Shown here: piece by piece, positions 1-6,244 of the stretch
Layout: every line of letters starts with the position of its first letter
How positions within the stretch are numbered: position 1 is the stretch's first letter
DNA from: Pyrinomonadaceae bacterium
Lineage (GTDB): Bacteria > Acidobacteriota > Blastocatellia > Pyrinomonadales > Pyrinomonadaceae
Direction: 5' to 3'
NCBI GenBank assembly: GCA_013813825.1
Contig: JACCRA010000520.1
Span: 1-10,251 of the forward strand
Length of the DNA: 10,251 nt
Position numbers and translations under genes: made by a program
The notes under the pieces: generated by a model
What the model was told of the DNA's origin: nothing
The model's input: only the letters and a program-made list of their open reading frames with translations
Database searches by the model: none

Positions 1-163
1 TATCTTCGCGCGTCAAGCCGGGGTAGTTCCGCAAAATGTCCGGCTCGACCCAACCTTGAGCCAGCAACTCAATAATGAATTCCACTGCGAGGCGAGTCCC
101 TTTGATGACCGGCTTTCCGGTCAGAATTTCAGGATCGAGTACGATTCGCTCTTGCCAATCCAT
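1..163 (-). CDS. DUF433 family protein (putative antitoxin), 3' part cut off by window edge
   Basis: The 54 visible residues start MDWQERIVLDPEILTGKP, followed by a KGTR motif, a helix rich in Ile/Leu and Gln-Gly-Trp, and an NYPGLTRED segment. This is the standard layout of the DUF433 (COG2442) family: the D-P-x-x-x-x-G-x-P-x-x-x-G-T-R signature, then a helix-turn-helix-like region. Family members are about 75 residues, so roughly 20 are missing beyond base 1. They are commonly found as the antitoxin half of a pair with a DUF5615 PIN-like toxin; no partner is visible because the gene runs out of the window. I chose the ATG at 163 because AAGGA lies 8 nt upstream; an in-frame ATG at 172 would add three residues (MEA). 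The stop of the isocitrate dehydrogenase gene is only 15 bp upstream (6 bp if ATG 172 is used), so the two are probably co-transcribed. Family call is firm; antitoxin role is inferred. Confidence 0.85.
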   Translation of the reverse strand, partial: MDWQERIVLDPEILTGKPVIKGTRLAVEFIIELLAQGWVEPDILRNYPGLTRED

Positions 164-178
164 AGCTTCCATCCTTCG

Positions 179-1180
179 TTAAAAGGCCGCGATGATCGCT
201 TCGGCGAACTCGGAAGTTTTCGCGGTGCCGCCGATGTCGCGCGTTCTGACTTTGCCCTCGGTGAAGACTTTGAGCATCGCTTGTTCAATCTTCTGGGCAG
301 CGTCGCGCTCGCCGAGGTGGCGGAGCATGAGGAGGCCGGATTGGAGGAGCGCGGTCGGGTTGGCGACGCCTTGCCCGGCAATGTCGGGGGCGGAGCCGTG
401 GACGGCCTCGAAGACCGCGCCGAGTTCGCCGATGTTCGCGCCGGGGACCAAGCCTAATCCACCAATCAGTCCCGCGCACAAATCGGATACGATGTCGCCG
501 TAAAGGTTTTCCAAGAGCATGATGTCGAACTGTTCGGGGCGCATCACGAGTTGCATACAGGCGTTGTCCACGATCTTGTCGTCGGCCTCGATTTCCGGGA
601 AGTCTTTCGCCACTTTGTAAAAGCATTCGAGGAAAAGGCCGTCGGAGAGTTTCATGATGTTGGCTTTGTGGATGGCGGTCACTTTTTTGCGCCCCTCGCG
701 GCGGGCGTATTCGAGGGCGTAGCGGGCGATGCGCGTCGAGGCTTTCTCCGTGATGATCTTAATGCTTTCGACGACGCCGGGCACAACGACATGCTCGATG
801 CCAGAGTAGAGATCTTCCGTATTTTCGCGCACCACGACGAGATCGAGTTCCGGGTAGCGCGAAGGCACGTTGGGGAGCGCCCGCACCGGCCGCAAGTTCG
901 CATAGAGATCGAGCGTCTTCCGCAAGCCGACGTTGACCGACGTGAAGCCCTTGCCAACCGGCGTCGTGATTGGTCCCTTGAGCGCGACCTTATTGCGCTT
1001 GATGGACGCGAGCAACTCCGCGGGCAGCGTGTCGCCAAACTTTTCGAGCGCTTGCGCGCCCGCGTAATGCGTCTCCCACGCCACTTCGACGCCCGCCGCC
1101 TCAATGATCCGCACGACCGCCGCCGCCACTTCCGGCCCGATCCCGTCGCCCGGAATCAGTGTGATAGTATGTTTAGCCAT
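179..1180 (-). CDS. icd: NAD-dependent isocitrate dehydrogenase (isocitrate/isopropylmalate dehydrogenase family)
   Basis: A 333-residue beta-decarboxylating dehydrogenase, full length for the short NAD-type isocitrate dehydrogenases. It would oxidise isocitrate to 2-oxoglutarate in the citric acid cycle, in the cytoplasm. Visible features: N-terminal LIPGDGIGPEV (8-18); substrate loop with S81, N83 and R87, then R97; RENTEDLYSGIEH (118-130) with R118 and Y125; HKAN with K172; metal-binding region with D205 and LYGDIVSD carrying D229 and D233. The cofactor loop reads HGSAPDIAG (261-269). In NADP enzymes such as E. coli Icd the two positions after the Pro are Lys-Tyr; here they are Asp-Ile (D266, I267), the pattern of NAD-using members. 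The NTEDLYSGIEH stretch favours isocitrate over 3-isopropylmalate; homoisocitrate or tartrate activity cannot be excluded. The start ATG abuts a heptamer repeat, and the Shine-Dalgarno is weak (GAGAG 10 nt upstream). Confidence 0.92.
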   Translation of the reverse strand: MAKHTITLIPGDGIGPEVAAAVVRIIEAAGVEVAWETHYAGAQALEKFGDTLPAELLASIKRNKVALKGPITTPVGKGFTSVNVGLRKTLDLYANLRPVRALPNVPSRYPELDLVVVRENTEDLYSGIEHVVVPGVVESIKIITEKASTRIARYALEYARREGRKKVTAIHKANIMKLSDGLFLECFYKVAKDFPEIEADDKIVDNACMQLVMRPEQFDIMLLENLYGDIVSDLCAGLIGGLGLVPGANIGELGAVFEAVHGSAPDIAGQGVANPTALLQSGLLMLRHLGERDAAQKIEQAMLKVFTEGKVRTRDIGGTAKTSEFAEAIIAAF

Positions 1181-1325
1181 CAGCTTTCAGCTCTCAGCTT
1201 TCAGCAAAATTTTGATGAATTACTCTTGCTTGACAGTATCGTTGAAGAGGAGACGGGTTTCAACTGCCAACGGTGCTCGTTCGTCGGAGACGAGGGCTGA
1301 TGGCTGAGAGATGATGGCTGAGAGC
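1180..1325. repeat. Heptamer-period repeats flanking the divergent icd and thiO starts
   Basis: At 1180-1205 the plus strand carries consecutive heptamers TCAGCTT, TCAGCTC, TCAGCTT and a partial TCAGC. At 1295-1325 the opposite-sense relatives appear (TGGCTGA, GAGATGA, TGGCTGA, then GAGAGC), again spaced by 7 bp. The two arrays face each other as an imperfect inverted repeat across the 130-bp divergent intergenic region. The left array touches the icd ATG; the right array contains the first thiO ATG codons. The stretch between them (1206-1294) holds the candidate icd promoter, a TTGACA hexamer at 1230 and a weak CTCGT/ACGAG hairpin (1276-1294). Confidence 0.75.
1235..1263 (-). promoter_or_regulatory. 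Candidate sigma70-type promoter for icd
   Basis: Read on the minus strand, TTGAAA (1263-1258) is followed after exactly 17 bp by GATACT (1240-1235). The -35 box matches TTGACA at 5 of 6 positions and the -10 box matches TATAAT at 4 of 6. Transcription would begin near 1228, giving a leader of about 48 nt that includes the heptamer repeat before the icd start. This is pattern matching only; the organism's sigma factor preference is unknown. Confidence 0.35.
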
Positions 1326-2591
1326 TTTGTGATGGCAATGAGAAACAAGTGCGAGTCGGACAGGAAGTGTGACGCTGTTGTCATCGGCGGCGGCGTGATC
1401 GGGCTGGCGGCGGCGCGCGAGTTGGGGCGTGGTGGTCTGCGCGTGACGGTGTTGGAGCGCGGCGGACAGCGCCACGGCGCGGCGTCGCCGGCCGCCGCCG
1501 GGATGCTGGCGCCGCAGGCGGAGGCGAACGAAGCCGACGATTTTTTCCGCCTCCAATGCGCCGGGCGCGACGCTTATCCGGCCTTCGCCGGCGAGTTGCA
1601 CGCGGAGACCGGCATCGACATCGAGTTAGACCAGACCGGCACGCTCTATGTTGCGTTGACGGAAGAGGACGAAATGGAGTTGACGCGCCGCCACATCTGG
1701 CAGACGCAGGCCGGACTGACGGTCGAGCGTTTGACGGGTGCGGAAGCGCGGAGGATAGAGCCGGCTCTCTCGCCGCGCGTGCGGATGGCGCTCAGGTTTG
1801 CGACGGACTGGCAAGTTGAGAATCGCCGCCTCGTCCACGCGTTGACGGCTGCGGTGAAGTTTTACGGCGGCACGGTGTGGGAGGGTGTCGCCGCCACGAG
1901 GTTGCGTTTGGAGCGCGGGCGCGTGGCGGGCGTCGAGACAGAGCGCGGTATCTTGAGCGCGCCAATTATCGTGCTTGCCGCCGGCGCATGGACATCGCTT
2001 TTGCCGTTTGCCACAGCAGGCGGCGAGAGCAGCGCCCATCACGCACCGGGAGAAGATGTTGAGATGCCGGAGCACCCGCGCGTTGAACCCGTGCGCGGCC
2101 AAATGCTTTGCTTCCGCAGTTCGCTCCCCACTTCTCCCCAGCCGCCGTTGGCGAGCGGTCATGTCATTTATTCGCCGAGAGGTTATTTAGTGCCGCGCCG
2201 CGATGGCCGACTGCTGGCCGGCGCGACGACCGAGCGCGTCGGCTTCGATCCGTCAGTCACCGCTGCCGGCCGCGACACATTGACCGCGCACGCCATCGAG
2301 ATCGCGCCCGCCGTCATCAGCGAACTGCCGCTCGTCGAAGCGTGGGCGGGATTGCGTCCCCGCGCGGCGGACGAGCGACCTGTCATCGGCGCGTCCCTCG
2401 CCGTCCCGAATCTGTTTTATGCCACCGGCCACTATCGCAACGGTATCCTGCTCGCACCGCTCACGGCCACGCTCATCGCCGAGATCATTATTGCCGGCCG
2501 CGTGCCGCCGCTCGCCGCGCCCTTCACACCCGCGCGCCTCGGCCGCGCCGCCGCTTGCGCCGGCTCGTTAAGCCATGCTGGAAGTTTTTAG
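1311..2591 (+). CDS. thiO: Glycine oxidase ThiO (FAD-dependent, thiamine biosynthesis)
   Basis: A 426-residue FAD-dependent amino-acid oxidase of the DAO family. ThiO oxidises glycine to iminoglycine (dehydroglycine), releasing hydrogen peroxide, and supplies the C-N unit for the thiamine thiazole ring made by ThiG. Evidence: dinucleotide-binding VVIGGGVIGLAAARELG with G26, G28 and G31; the ThiO hallmark ASPAAAGMLAP (58-68); GYLVPR with Y292; WAGLRP with R349; and ATGHYRNGILLAP with R376. R349 and R376 sit 27 residues apart, the same spacing as Arg302 and Arg329 of the Bacillus subtilis enzyme, and Y292 aligns with its Tyr246. It is longer than usual (about 370) because of an Ala/Gly/Glu/His-rich insertion at about 233-258 and a basic tail. 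The start is uncertain: ATG 1311 lies inside a heptamer repeat, while in-frame ATG 1332 has GAGAG 7 nt upstream and is at least as likely. No thiS, thiG or thiE neighbour is present. Confidence 0.9.
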   Translation: MMAESFVMAMRNKCESDRKCDAVVIGGGVIGLAAARELGRGGLRVTVLERGGQRHGAASPAAAGMLAPQAEANEADDFFRLQCAGRDAYPAFAGELHAETGIDIELDQTGTLYVALTEEDEMELTRRHIWQTQAGLTVERLTGAEARRIEPALSPRVRMALRFATDWQVENRRLVHALTAAVKFYGGTVWEGVAATRLRLERGRVAGVETERGILSAPIIVLAAGAWTSLLPFATAGGESSAHHAPGEDVEMPEHPRVEPVRGQMLCFRSSLPTSPQPPLASGHVIYSPRGYLVPRRDGRLLAGATTERVGFDPSVTAAGRDTLTAHAIEIAPAVISELPLVEAWAGLRPRAADERPVIGASLAVPNLFYATGHYRNGILLAPLTATLIAEIIIAGRVPPLAAPFTPARLGRAAACAGSLSHAGSF

Positions 2592-2617
2592 TTGAGTGCT
2601 CCGGGAGTTTAATTCGC

Positions 2618-4000
2618 ATGGATGGTTCTTACTTTTTTCGATTGATGCGGGTGTGCGGGTTCGTGCTATTGCCGTTGCTCATCAGTGGCGGCGGCGTGGC
2701 GCAGCCCGCCGCGACGGGAGTTGCGTCTTCGGCATCAGCGGCGACGGCGGACAATGTTTCAGCCCGCGCTCTCCACGCGGAGGCGGCGGGTTACGCGCGC
2801 CTGAAGTACGACGAGTTCAAGCGCGCCGGGGTGGCTTACGATCCGCGTCTGGTCCAGCGTGTGGAGCAGGAGCAACGCGAGTTGGCCGCCGCGTTGGCCG
2901 CGCGGTTAAGTAAACGCAAGGGGCTCGCGGGCGAGGAGTTGTATTATCTCGGCCAACTACAATACCTCGCTGCTCAATCGGCGGCGGCTGTCGAGACGAT
3001 GCGCCGCTTCCTGCGTGAACTGCCGGCGCAACAGCAACTCGAAGCGCGCGAACAAGCGCGGACGGCGCGCTTCGTCATCGCGCTACACACGGCCACAAGC
3101 GGCGCTCTCGAAGAAGCCGAACTGGCCCTCGCTGATTACCTTTCACACGCGGCGGAAGCGCCCGCCTCCGCTTCGGCCCCGCGCGAGCGCTATCTCGTGG
3201 AGACGGCGCTCAGCGACGCTTACCGGCAGCGCCGCCAGCAGCCGGAGCGGGTGATCGTCCACGCCCGCGCGGCCTTCGATGCCGCCCGTCAACTTGTCGC
3301 CACGACGCCGGCGATTGTTGACATGGCGGCGCGCGACGAAATGCTGCTGCGCGCCGCCGCGTCGCTCTCCGACGCCAATCTCGAACTGAAGCGCACGGGC
3401 GAGGCCATCGCCGCGCTGCAAGATTTGCGAAAGTTAAGCGTCCATCTAACATCCGCCGATCTCTACCGCCGCGCGTCGATTCTGTTGGAGCGCATTGTGC
3501 CGGCCGTCGGGCTGATGACCGTGCCAAATGACCCGCTCTTCGCCGCCACGCACCTCGCGCCTGAGATTAAAGCTGAGGACTGGCTCGGACTAAAACCGAC
3601 GACGCTCGCTGCTTTGCGCGGGCGCGTCGTGTTGCTCGACTTCTGGGCCATCGACTGCGCGCCGTGCCGTGCGGCATTGCCGCACATGAAGTCGTGGCAG
3701 GAGCAGTACGGCAAGAAGGGGCTGACCATCATCGCCTTGACGCATTACGGCAGCGAGCGCACCGCGCCGGAGCAGTTCTCCGAGTTGAAACAGTTTCGCC
3801 GCGCATGGCGGCTGCCCTTCGGCTTCGCCGTCGCCGCCATCGCCGACACGGCACGCGATTATCGCGTCAACACCATTCCAACCGCCGTACTGATCGACCG
3901 TCGCGGCGTCGCTCGCTATTTAAGCGTCGGCGCGAAAGAGACGGACATCGCGGAACTGGAACAGATGATCGAACGACTGATTAACGAACCGGCGAATTAG
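2618..4000 (+). CDS. Secreted TPR-like/TlpA thioredoxin-domain protein, paralogue 1 (CAPC site)
   Basis: A 460-residue exported protein. Residues 1-28 form a signal peptide (hydrophobic FVLLPLLISGGGVA, likely cleavage after VAQ or VA; no lipobox Cys). Residues about 48-290 are helical and TPR-like, including LYYLGQLQYLAAQSAAAVE and a second pair of helices near 240-275. Residues about 310-455 form a TlpA/AhpC-TSA thioredoxin domain: LRGRVVLLDFWAIDCAPC with C347 and C350, GLTIIALTHYG, and the cis-proline motif TIPTAVLID (P421). The residue before the first Cys is Asp rather than the usual Trp, and the dipeptide is Ala-Pro rather than Gly-Pro. Expected role is thiol-disulfide exchange in the cell envelope; the substrate is unknown. 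I chose ATG 2618, with GGGAG 10 nt upstream and directly before the signal peptide; the open frame extends upstream into thiO but that part is not real coding. It lies 26 bp after thiO and is clearly related to the next gene. Confidence 0.85.
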   Translation: MDGSYFFRLMRVCGFVLLPLLISGGGVAQPAATGVASSASAATADNVSARALHAEAAGYARLKYDEFKRAGVAYDPRLVQRVEQEQRELAAALAARLSKRKGLAGEELYYLGQLQYLAAQSAAAVETMRRFLRELPAQQQLEAREQARTARFVIALHTATSGALEEAELALADYLSHAAEAPASASAPRERYLVETALSDAYRQRRQQPERVIVHARAAFDAARQLVATTPAIVDMAARDEMLLRAAASLSDANLELKRTGEAIAALQDLRKLSVHLTSADLYRRASILLERIVPAVGLMTVPNDPLFAATHLAPEIKAEDWLGLKPTTLAALRGRVVLLDFWAIDCAPCRAALPHMKSWQEQYGKKGLTIIALTHYGSERTAPEQFSELKQFRRAWRLPFGFAVAAIADTARDYRVNTIPTAVLIDRRGVARYLSVGAKETDIAELEQMIERLINEPAN

Positions 4001-4047
4001 TGGCGCGGATGTCGGGCCCCATAGTTTTTCGGTTCGATGCGGTCCAA

Positions 4048-4120
4048 TTTGAAATCTCAAATTTGAATTTTGAAATCGCGTGAGTTTCGATCTCAAATTT
4101 GAATTTTGAGATTTGAGATC
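4048..4120. repeat. AT-rich heptamer array with a 20-bp direct repeat and a perfect hairpin
   Basis: The gap between the two TlpA genes contains heptamers such as TTTGAAA, TCTCAAA and TTTGAAT with strict 7-bp phasing (4048-4075 and 4091-4118). An identical 20-bp segment occurs at 4054-4073 and 4090-4109, 36 bp apart. GATCTCAAAT (4089-4098) pairs perfectly with ATTTGAGATC (4111-4120) across a 12-nt loop. There is no T-run after the stem, so it is not a typical intrinsic terminator, though it may form an mRNA hairpin just ahead of the second TlpA gene. The remaining part of the gap (4001-4047) shows nothing I can name. Confidence 0.85.
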
Positions 4121-4134
4121 ACGGAGAGCAGGGT

Positions 4135-5517
4135 TTGAAGTTAGCGAGATGTGTGATGAGAAAGTTTAATTTTTTAATCTCCGCGCTGCTGTTCGGCGTC
4201 CTCGCTTTTTCGACGTCGTTGATAGTTGCGCACGCGCAGTCGGGCGCGGTGCGGAAGGGGGGAGGCACTTCCAATCCGACGCCGGTGTTGTCGCCTTCGA
4301 CGACGCCGGGCGATAACGCGGCGGCGCTCTACGAAGACGCGGCGGGCTATGCCGACCGGAAGTTCGCGGAGTTTGAACGCGACCGCGTGCCTTTCAGCCA
4401 GCGACTCGCGGACGAAACGCGGCAGCAGCAGCGCGAACTGGCGGCGCGCCACGCCGCGCAACTGGCCGCGCGACCGCAGCCACTCGCGGGTACTGATCTG
4501 TACTACCTCGGCCTGCTCCAACACCTCGCGGGACAAGCATCGCAGGCTGTCGCTCCTTTGCGCCGCTTTCTCGGCGAAGGCGCGGGCACGCCGGAGTTCT
4601 TGCAGACCGCGCGGCGGACGCTGACGTTGAGCGCCGCCGCCGCGCAGCGTTTCGACGAGGCCGAGGCCGCGCTCAGGGATTACGCCGGCCACGATCCGAA
4701 AAAGCACGCCGAGATGTTTCAGTTGCGGAGCGTCGTGGCCGCCGCCTACTTCAAAGCCGGGAAGCTGGAACAGGCCGCCGCGCACGCCCGCGAGACGTTT
4801 CAATCGGCACAATTTGCGGCGGAGGACCAAGCGAGCAGTTCGGAAAAGCGCGCGCAGATGATCGCCGTCTCCGGCGCTTTCCTCGCCGAAGTCTATCTCA
4901 AGTTGAAGCGCGAGCCGGATGCCGTCCGCACGGCGGAAGAGATGCTGCGGCTCGGCCTCTCGCTGCCGTCGGCGCAACTCCACACACAGGCGCTGGCGCT
5001 GCTCGCGGAGAACGGGCGCGGGGATTATCCGTTCGGGCGCGCCGTGGACGAATCGGCCGCTCACGCCGAAACCGCGCCGGAAATCGAAGTGGCACAGTGG
5101 ATCGATCAGCGGCCGGTGCGGCTCTCGGATTTGCGCGGGCGCGTCGTCCTGCTCGACTTTTGGGCGACGTGGTGCGGCCCCTGCCGCGTCACGATGCCGC
5201 GGCTCAAAACGCTGCATGAGCAGTATCGCAATCGCGGGTTAACGGTGGTCGGCCTGACGCACCTCGACGGCCGCACCGGCGGCGCGACGCCCGCCGAAGA
5301 CTTGGCGATCCTCAAAGACTTTAAGCGGCGACTGCGACTGCCTTACGCTTTCGCCATCGCCACCGACGCCGCGAACGACCGTCGTTATGGCGTGCGCCAC
5401 ATCCCAACCGCCTTCCTGATCGACCGCCGCGGCCGTGTCCGTTACATCACCGTTGGGGCCGGCGACGACACGCACGCGGCGCTCACCAAAGTTATCGAGA
5501 GACTGTTGGCGGAATAA
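4135..5517 (+). CDS. Secreted TPR-like/TlpA thioredoxin-domain protein, paralogue 2 (CGPC site)
   Basis: A 460-residue exported thioredoxin-fold protein, paralogous to the preceding gene. Signal peptide 1-34 (FNFLISALLFGVLAFSTSLI, cleavage after AHA); no lipobox. A low-complexity Gly/Ser/Thr/Pro spacer (36-60) leads to a helical TPR-like region (about 62-290) sharing AAGYA, RELAA and LYYLGxLQxLA motifs with paralogue 1. The C-terminal TlpA domain (about 312-460) has a canonical active site, DFWATWCGPCR with C347 and C350, then GLTVVGLTHLDG and HIPTAFLID with cis-Pro P424. It should be a competent envelope thiol reductase or oxidase; in TlpA/ResA relatives the role is keeping client cysteines reduced, for example in cytochrome c maturation. 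Start: TTG 4135 has GGAG 8 nt upstream; ATG 4156, seven codons later, has a weak site but would also give a good signal peptide. The heptamer hairpin lies 14 bp upstream. Confidence 0.85.
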   Translation: MKLARCVMRKFNFLISALLFGVLAFSTSLIVAHAQSGAVRKGGGTSNPTPVLSPSTTPGDNAAALYEDAAGYADRKFAEFERDRVPFSQRLADETRQQQRELAARHAAQLAARPQPLAGTDLYYLGLLQHLAGQASQAVAPLRRFLGEGAGTPEFLQTARRTLTLSAAAAQRFDEAEAALRDYAGHDPKKHAEMFQLRSVVAAAYFKAGKLEQAAAHARETFQSAQFAAEDQASSSEKRAQMIAVSGAFLAEVYLKLKREPDAVRTAEEMLRLGLSLPSAQLHTQALALLAENGRGDYPFGRAVDESAAHAETAPEIEVAQWIDQRPVRLSDLRGRVVLLDFWATWCGPCRVTMPRLKTLHEQYRNRGLTVVGLTHLDGRTGGATPAEDLAILKDFKRRLRLPYAFAIATDAANDRRYGVRHIPTAFLIDRRGRVRYITVGAGDDTHAALTKVIERLLAE

Positions 5518-5614
5518 ACTTGAAACCATCTTTCGAGACTTCGAGACGGGGTGGCGAGTTTCAAGAAAGTTTACGAAACCCAAAACACGCAAGTTGAAAC
5601 CAGAGACCGAAGTG
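5518..5614. other. Intergenic gap with weak repeats, no gene
   Basis: This 97-bp gap between the second TlpA gene and the PepSY gene contains a tandem 8-mer (TTCGAGAC twice, about 5532-5547), an 8-bp inverted pair CTTGAAAC (5519-5526) and GTTTCAAG (5558-5565), and an A/C-rich stretch at 5575-5602 that looks like a decayed 7-bp-period array. No terminator with a T-run is seen, so read-through into the next gene is plausible. Confidence 0.45.
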
Positions 5615-6097
5615 ATGGGACGTTTCATCTATCGCGCGCATATCTGGCTGGGCGTCGTGGTGGCGGTGCCGGTGCTGGCGTGGGCGACGAGCGGGCTGCT
5701 GTACGCATGGCCGGGTGCGGTCGAGGGCGGGAAGATCGAAGTGATCGACGCGGCGCGAGTGCGCGTCTCCCCGACGGAGGCCGTCAGGCGGGCGCACGAG
5801 TTCGCGGGCCGGCAGTTGCCGACGACGGCGCTGACTCTCCTGACGCGCGACGGTCGCCCCGTCTATCAAGCCGTCGGCGGCATGGGCGCGGACTCGCTCC
5901 TGATCGACGCCGAGACGGGAGCAGTCATCCGGACGCCGCCTCCAAGCGTGCTGACGCGCTATTTCCGGCAGGCGCATTTCTACTACTTCGCCGGCTCGTG
6001 GCAAGTCGCGCTGCTGATTTTGTTGGCCGCTCTGGCAAGCCTTTCGGCGCTGACTGGCATCTACCTCAACGTCAAATGGTGGACGCAAAAAAGGTAG
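5615..6097 (+). CDS. Small PepSY-associated transmembrane protein
   Basis: A 160-residue membrane protein with two predicted transmembrane helices: residues about 9-32 (HIWLGVVVAVPVLAWATSGL) and about 129-152 (rich in Leu/Ala, ending LTGIYLNVKWW). Between them lies a roughly 90-residue loop with a PepSY-like pattern: SPTEAVRRAHEFAG helix, then short beta strands including PVYQAVGG and LLIDAETGAVI, the classic PepSY V-D-A-x-T-G-x-V turn. Histidines H9 at the start of helix 1 and H121 (RQAHFYYF) before helix 2 fit the PepSY-associated TM family, some members of which accompany iron or heme uptake and metal reductases. It is shorter than multi-helix relatives but looks intact, with charged ends and a clean stop. 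Start ATG 5615 was chosen because the MGRFIYRAHIWLG opening fits the family; the ribosome site is weak. It sits between two secreted thioredoxin-fold genes, suggesting an envelope redox role, which is inference. Confidence 0.75.
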   Translation: MGRFIYRAHIWLGVVVAVPVLAWATSGLLYAWPGAVEGGKIEVIDAARVRVSPTEAVRRAHEFAGRQLPTTALTLLTRDGRPVYQAVGGMGADSLLIDAETGAVIRTPPPSVLTRYFRQAHFYYFAGSWQVALLILLAALASLSALTGIYLNVKWWTQKR

Positions 6098-6166
6098 CCA
6101 TCATTATTTACATTGCGCCGCGCGACGGTTGGGAGCGAACATCGATTTTTATCACATGTCCGGCGC

Positions 6167-6190
6167 GCGAAGGTTTCTGATCACCTTCGC
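6167..6190. promoter_or_regulatory. 8-bp perfect dyad upstream of the third thioredoxin-fold gene
   Basis: GCGAAGGT (6167-6174) and ACCTTCGC (6183-6190) form a perfect inverted repeat around an 8-nt centre. A TACAAT hexamer follows at 6198-6203, preceded at 17-bp spacing by a poor -35 (TTCTGA, 6175-6180, 3 of 6), so the dyad would overlap a possible promoter like an operator. It could equally be a small mRNA hairpin. The rest of this 147-bp gap (6098-6244) shows nothing else identifiable apart from the ribosome binding site AGGAGA at 6230-6235. Confidence 0.3.
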
Positions 6191-6244
6191 CGTCAGTTAC
6201 AATTTGTCCCTCCCCCGTTAATGCCAGTCAGGAGAAATTTCATC

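Noticed and set aside
1230..1258. TTGACA at 1230 as a plus-strand promoter for thiO
   Set aside because: The -35 hexamer is perfect but nothing resembling TATAAT lies 16 to 18 bp downstream (ACGGGT at 17 bp).
551..1300. 249-residue plus-strand open frame opposite icd
   Set aside because: It is antisense to a well-conserved dehydrogenase, is rich in Arg, Asp and His as expected for a shadow frame in GC-rich DNA, and matches no family.
2108..2617. In-frame upstream extension of the first TlpA gene
   Set aside because: The 170 extra residues overlap thiO in another frame, are Arg-rich nonsense, and would bury the signal peptide; ATG 2618 is the natural start.
4174..5217. 347-residue minus-strand open frame opposite the second TlpA gene
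   Set aside because: Arg-rich antisense shadow of a gene with clear signal peptide and CGPC motif.
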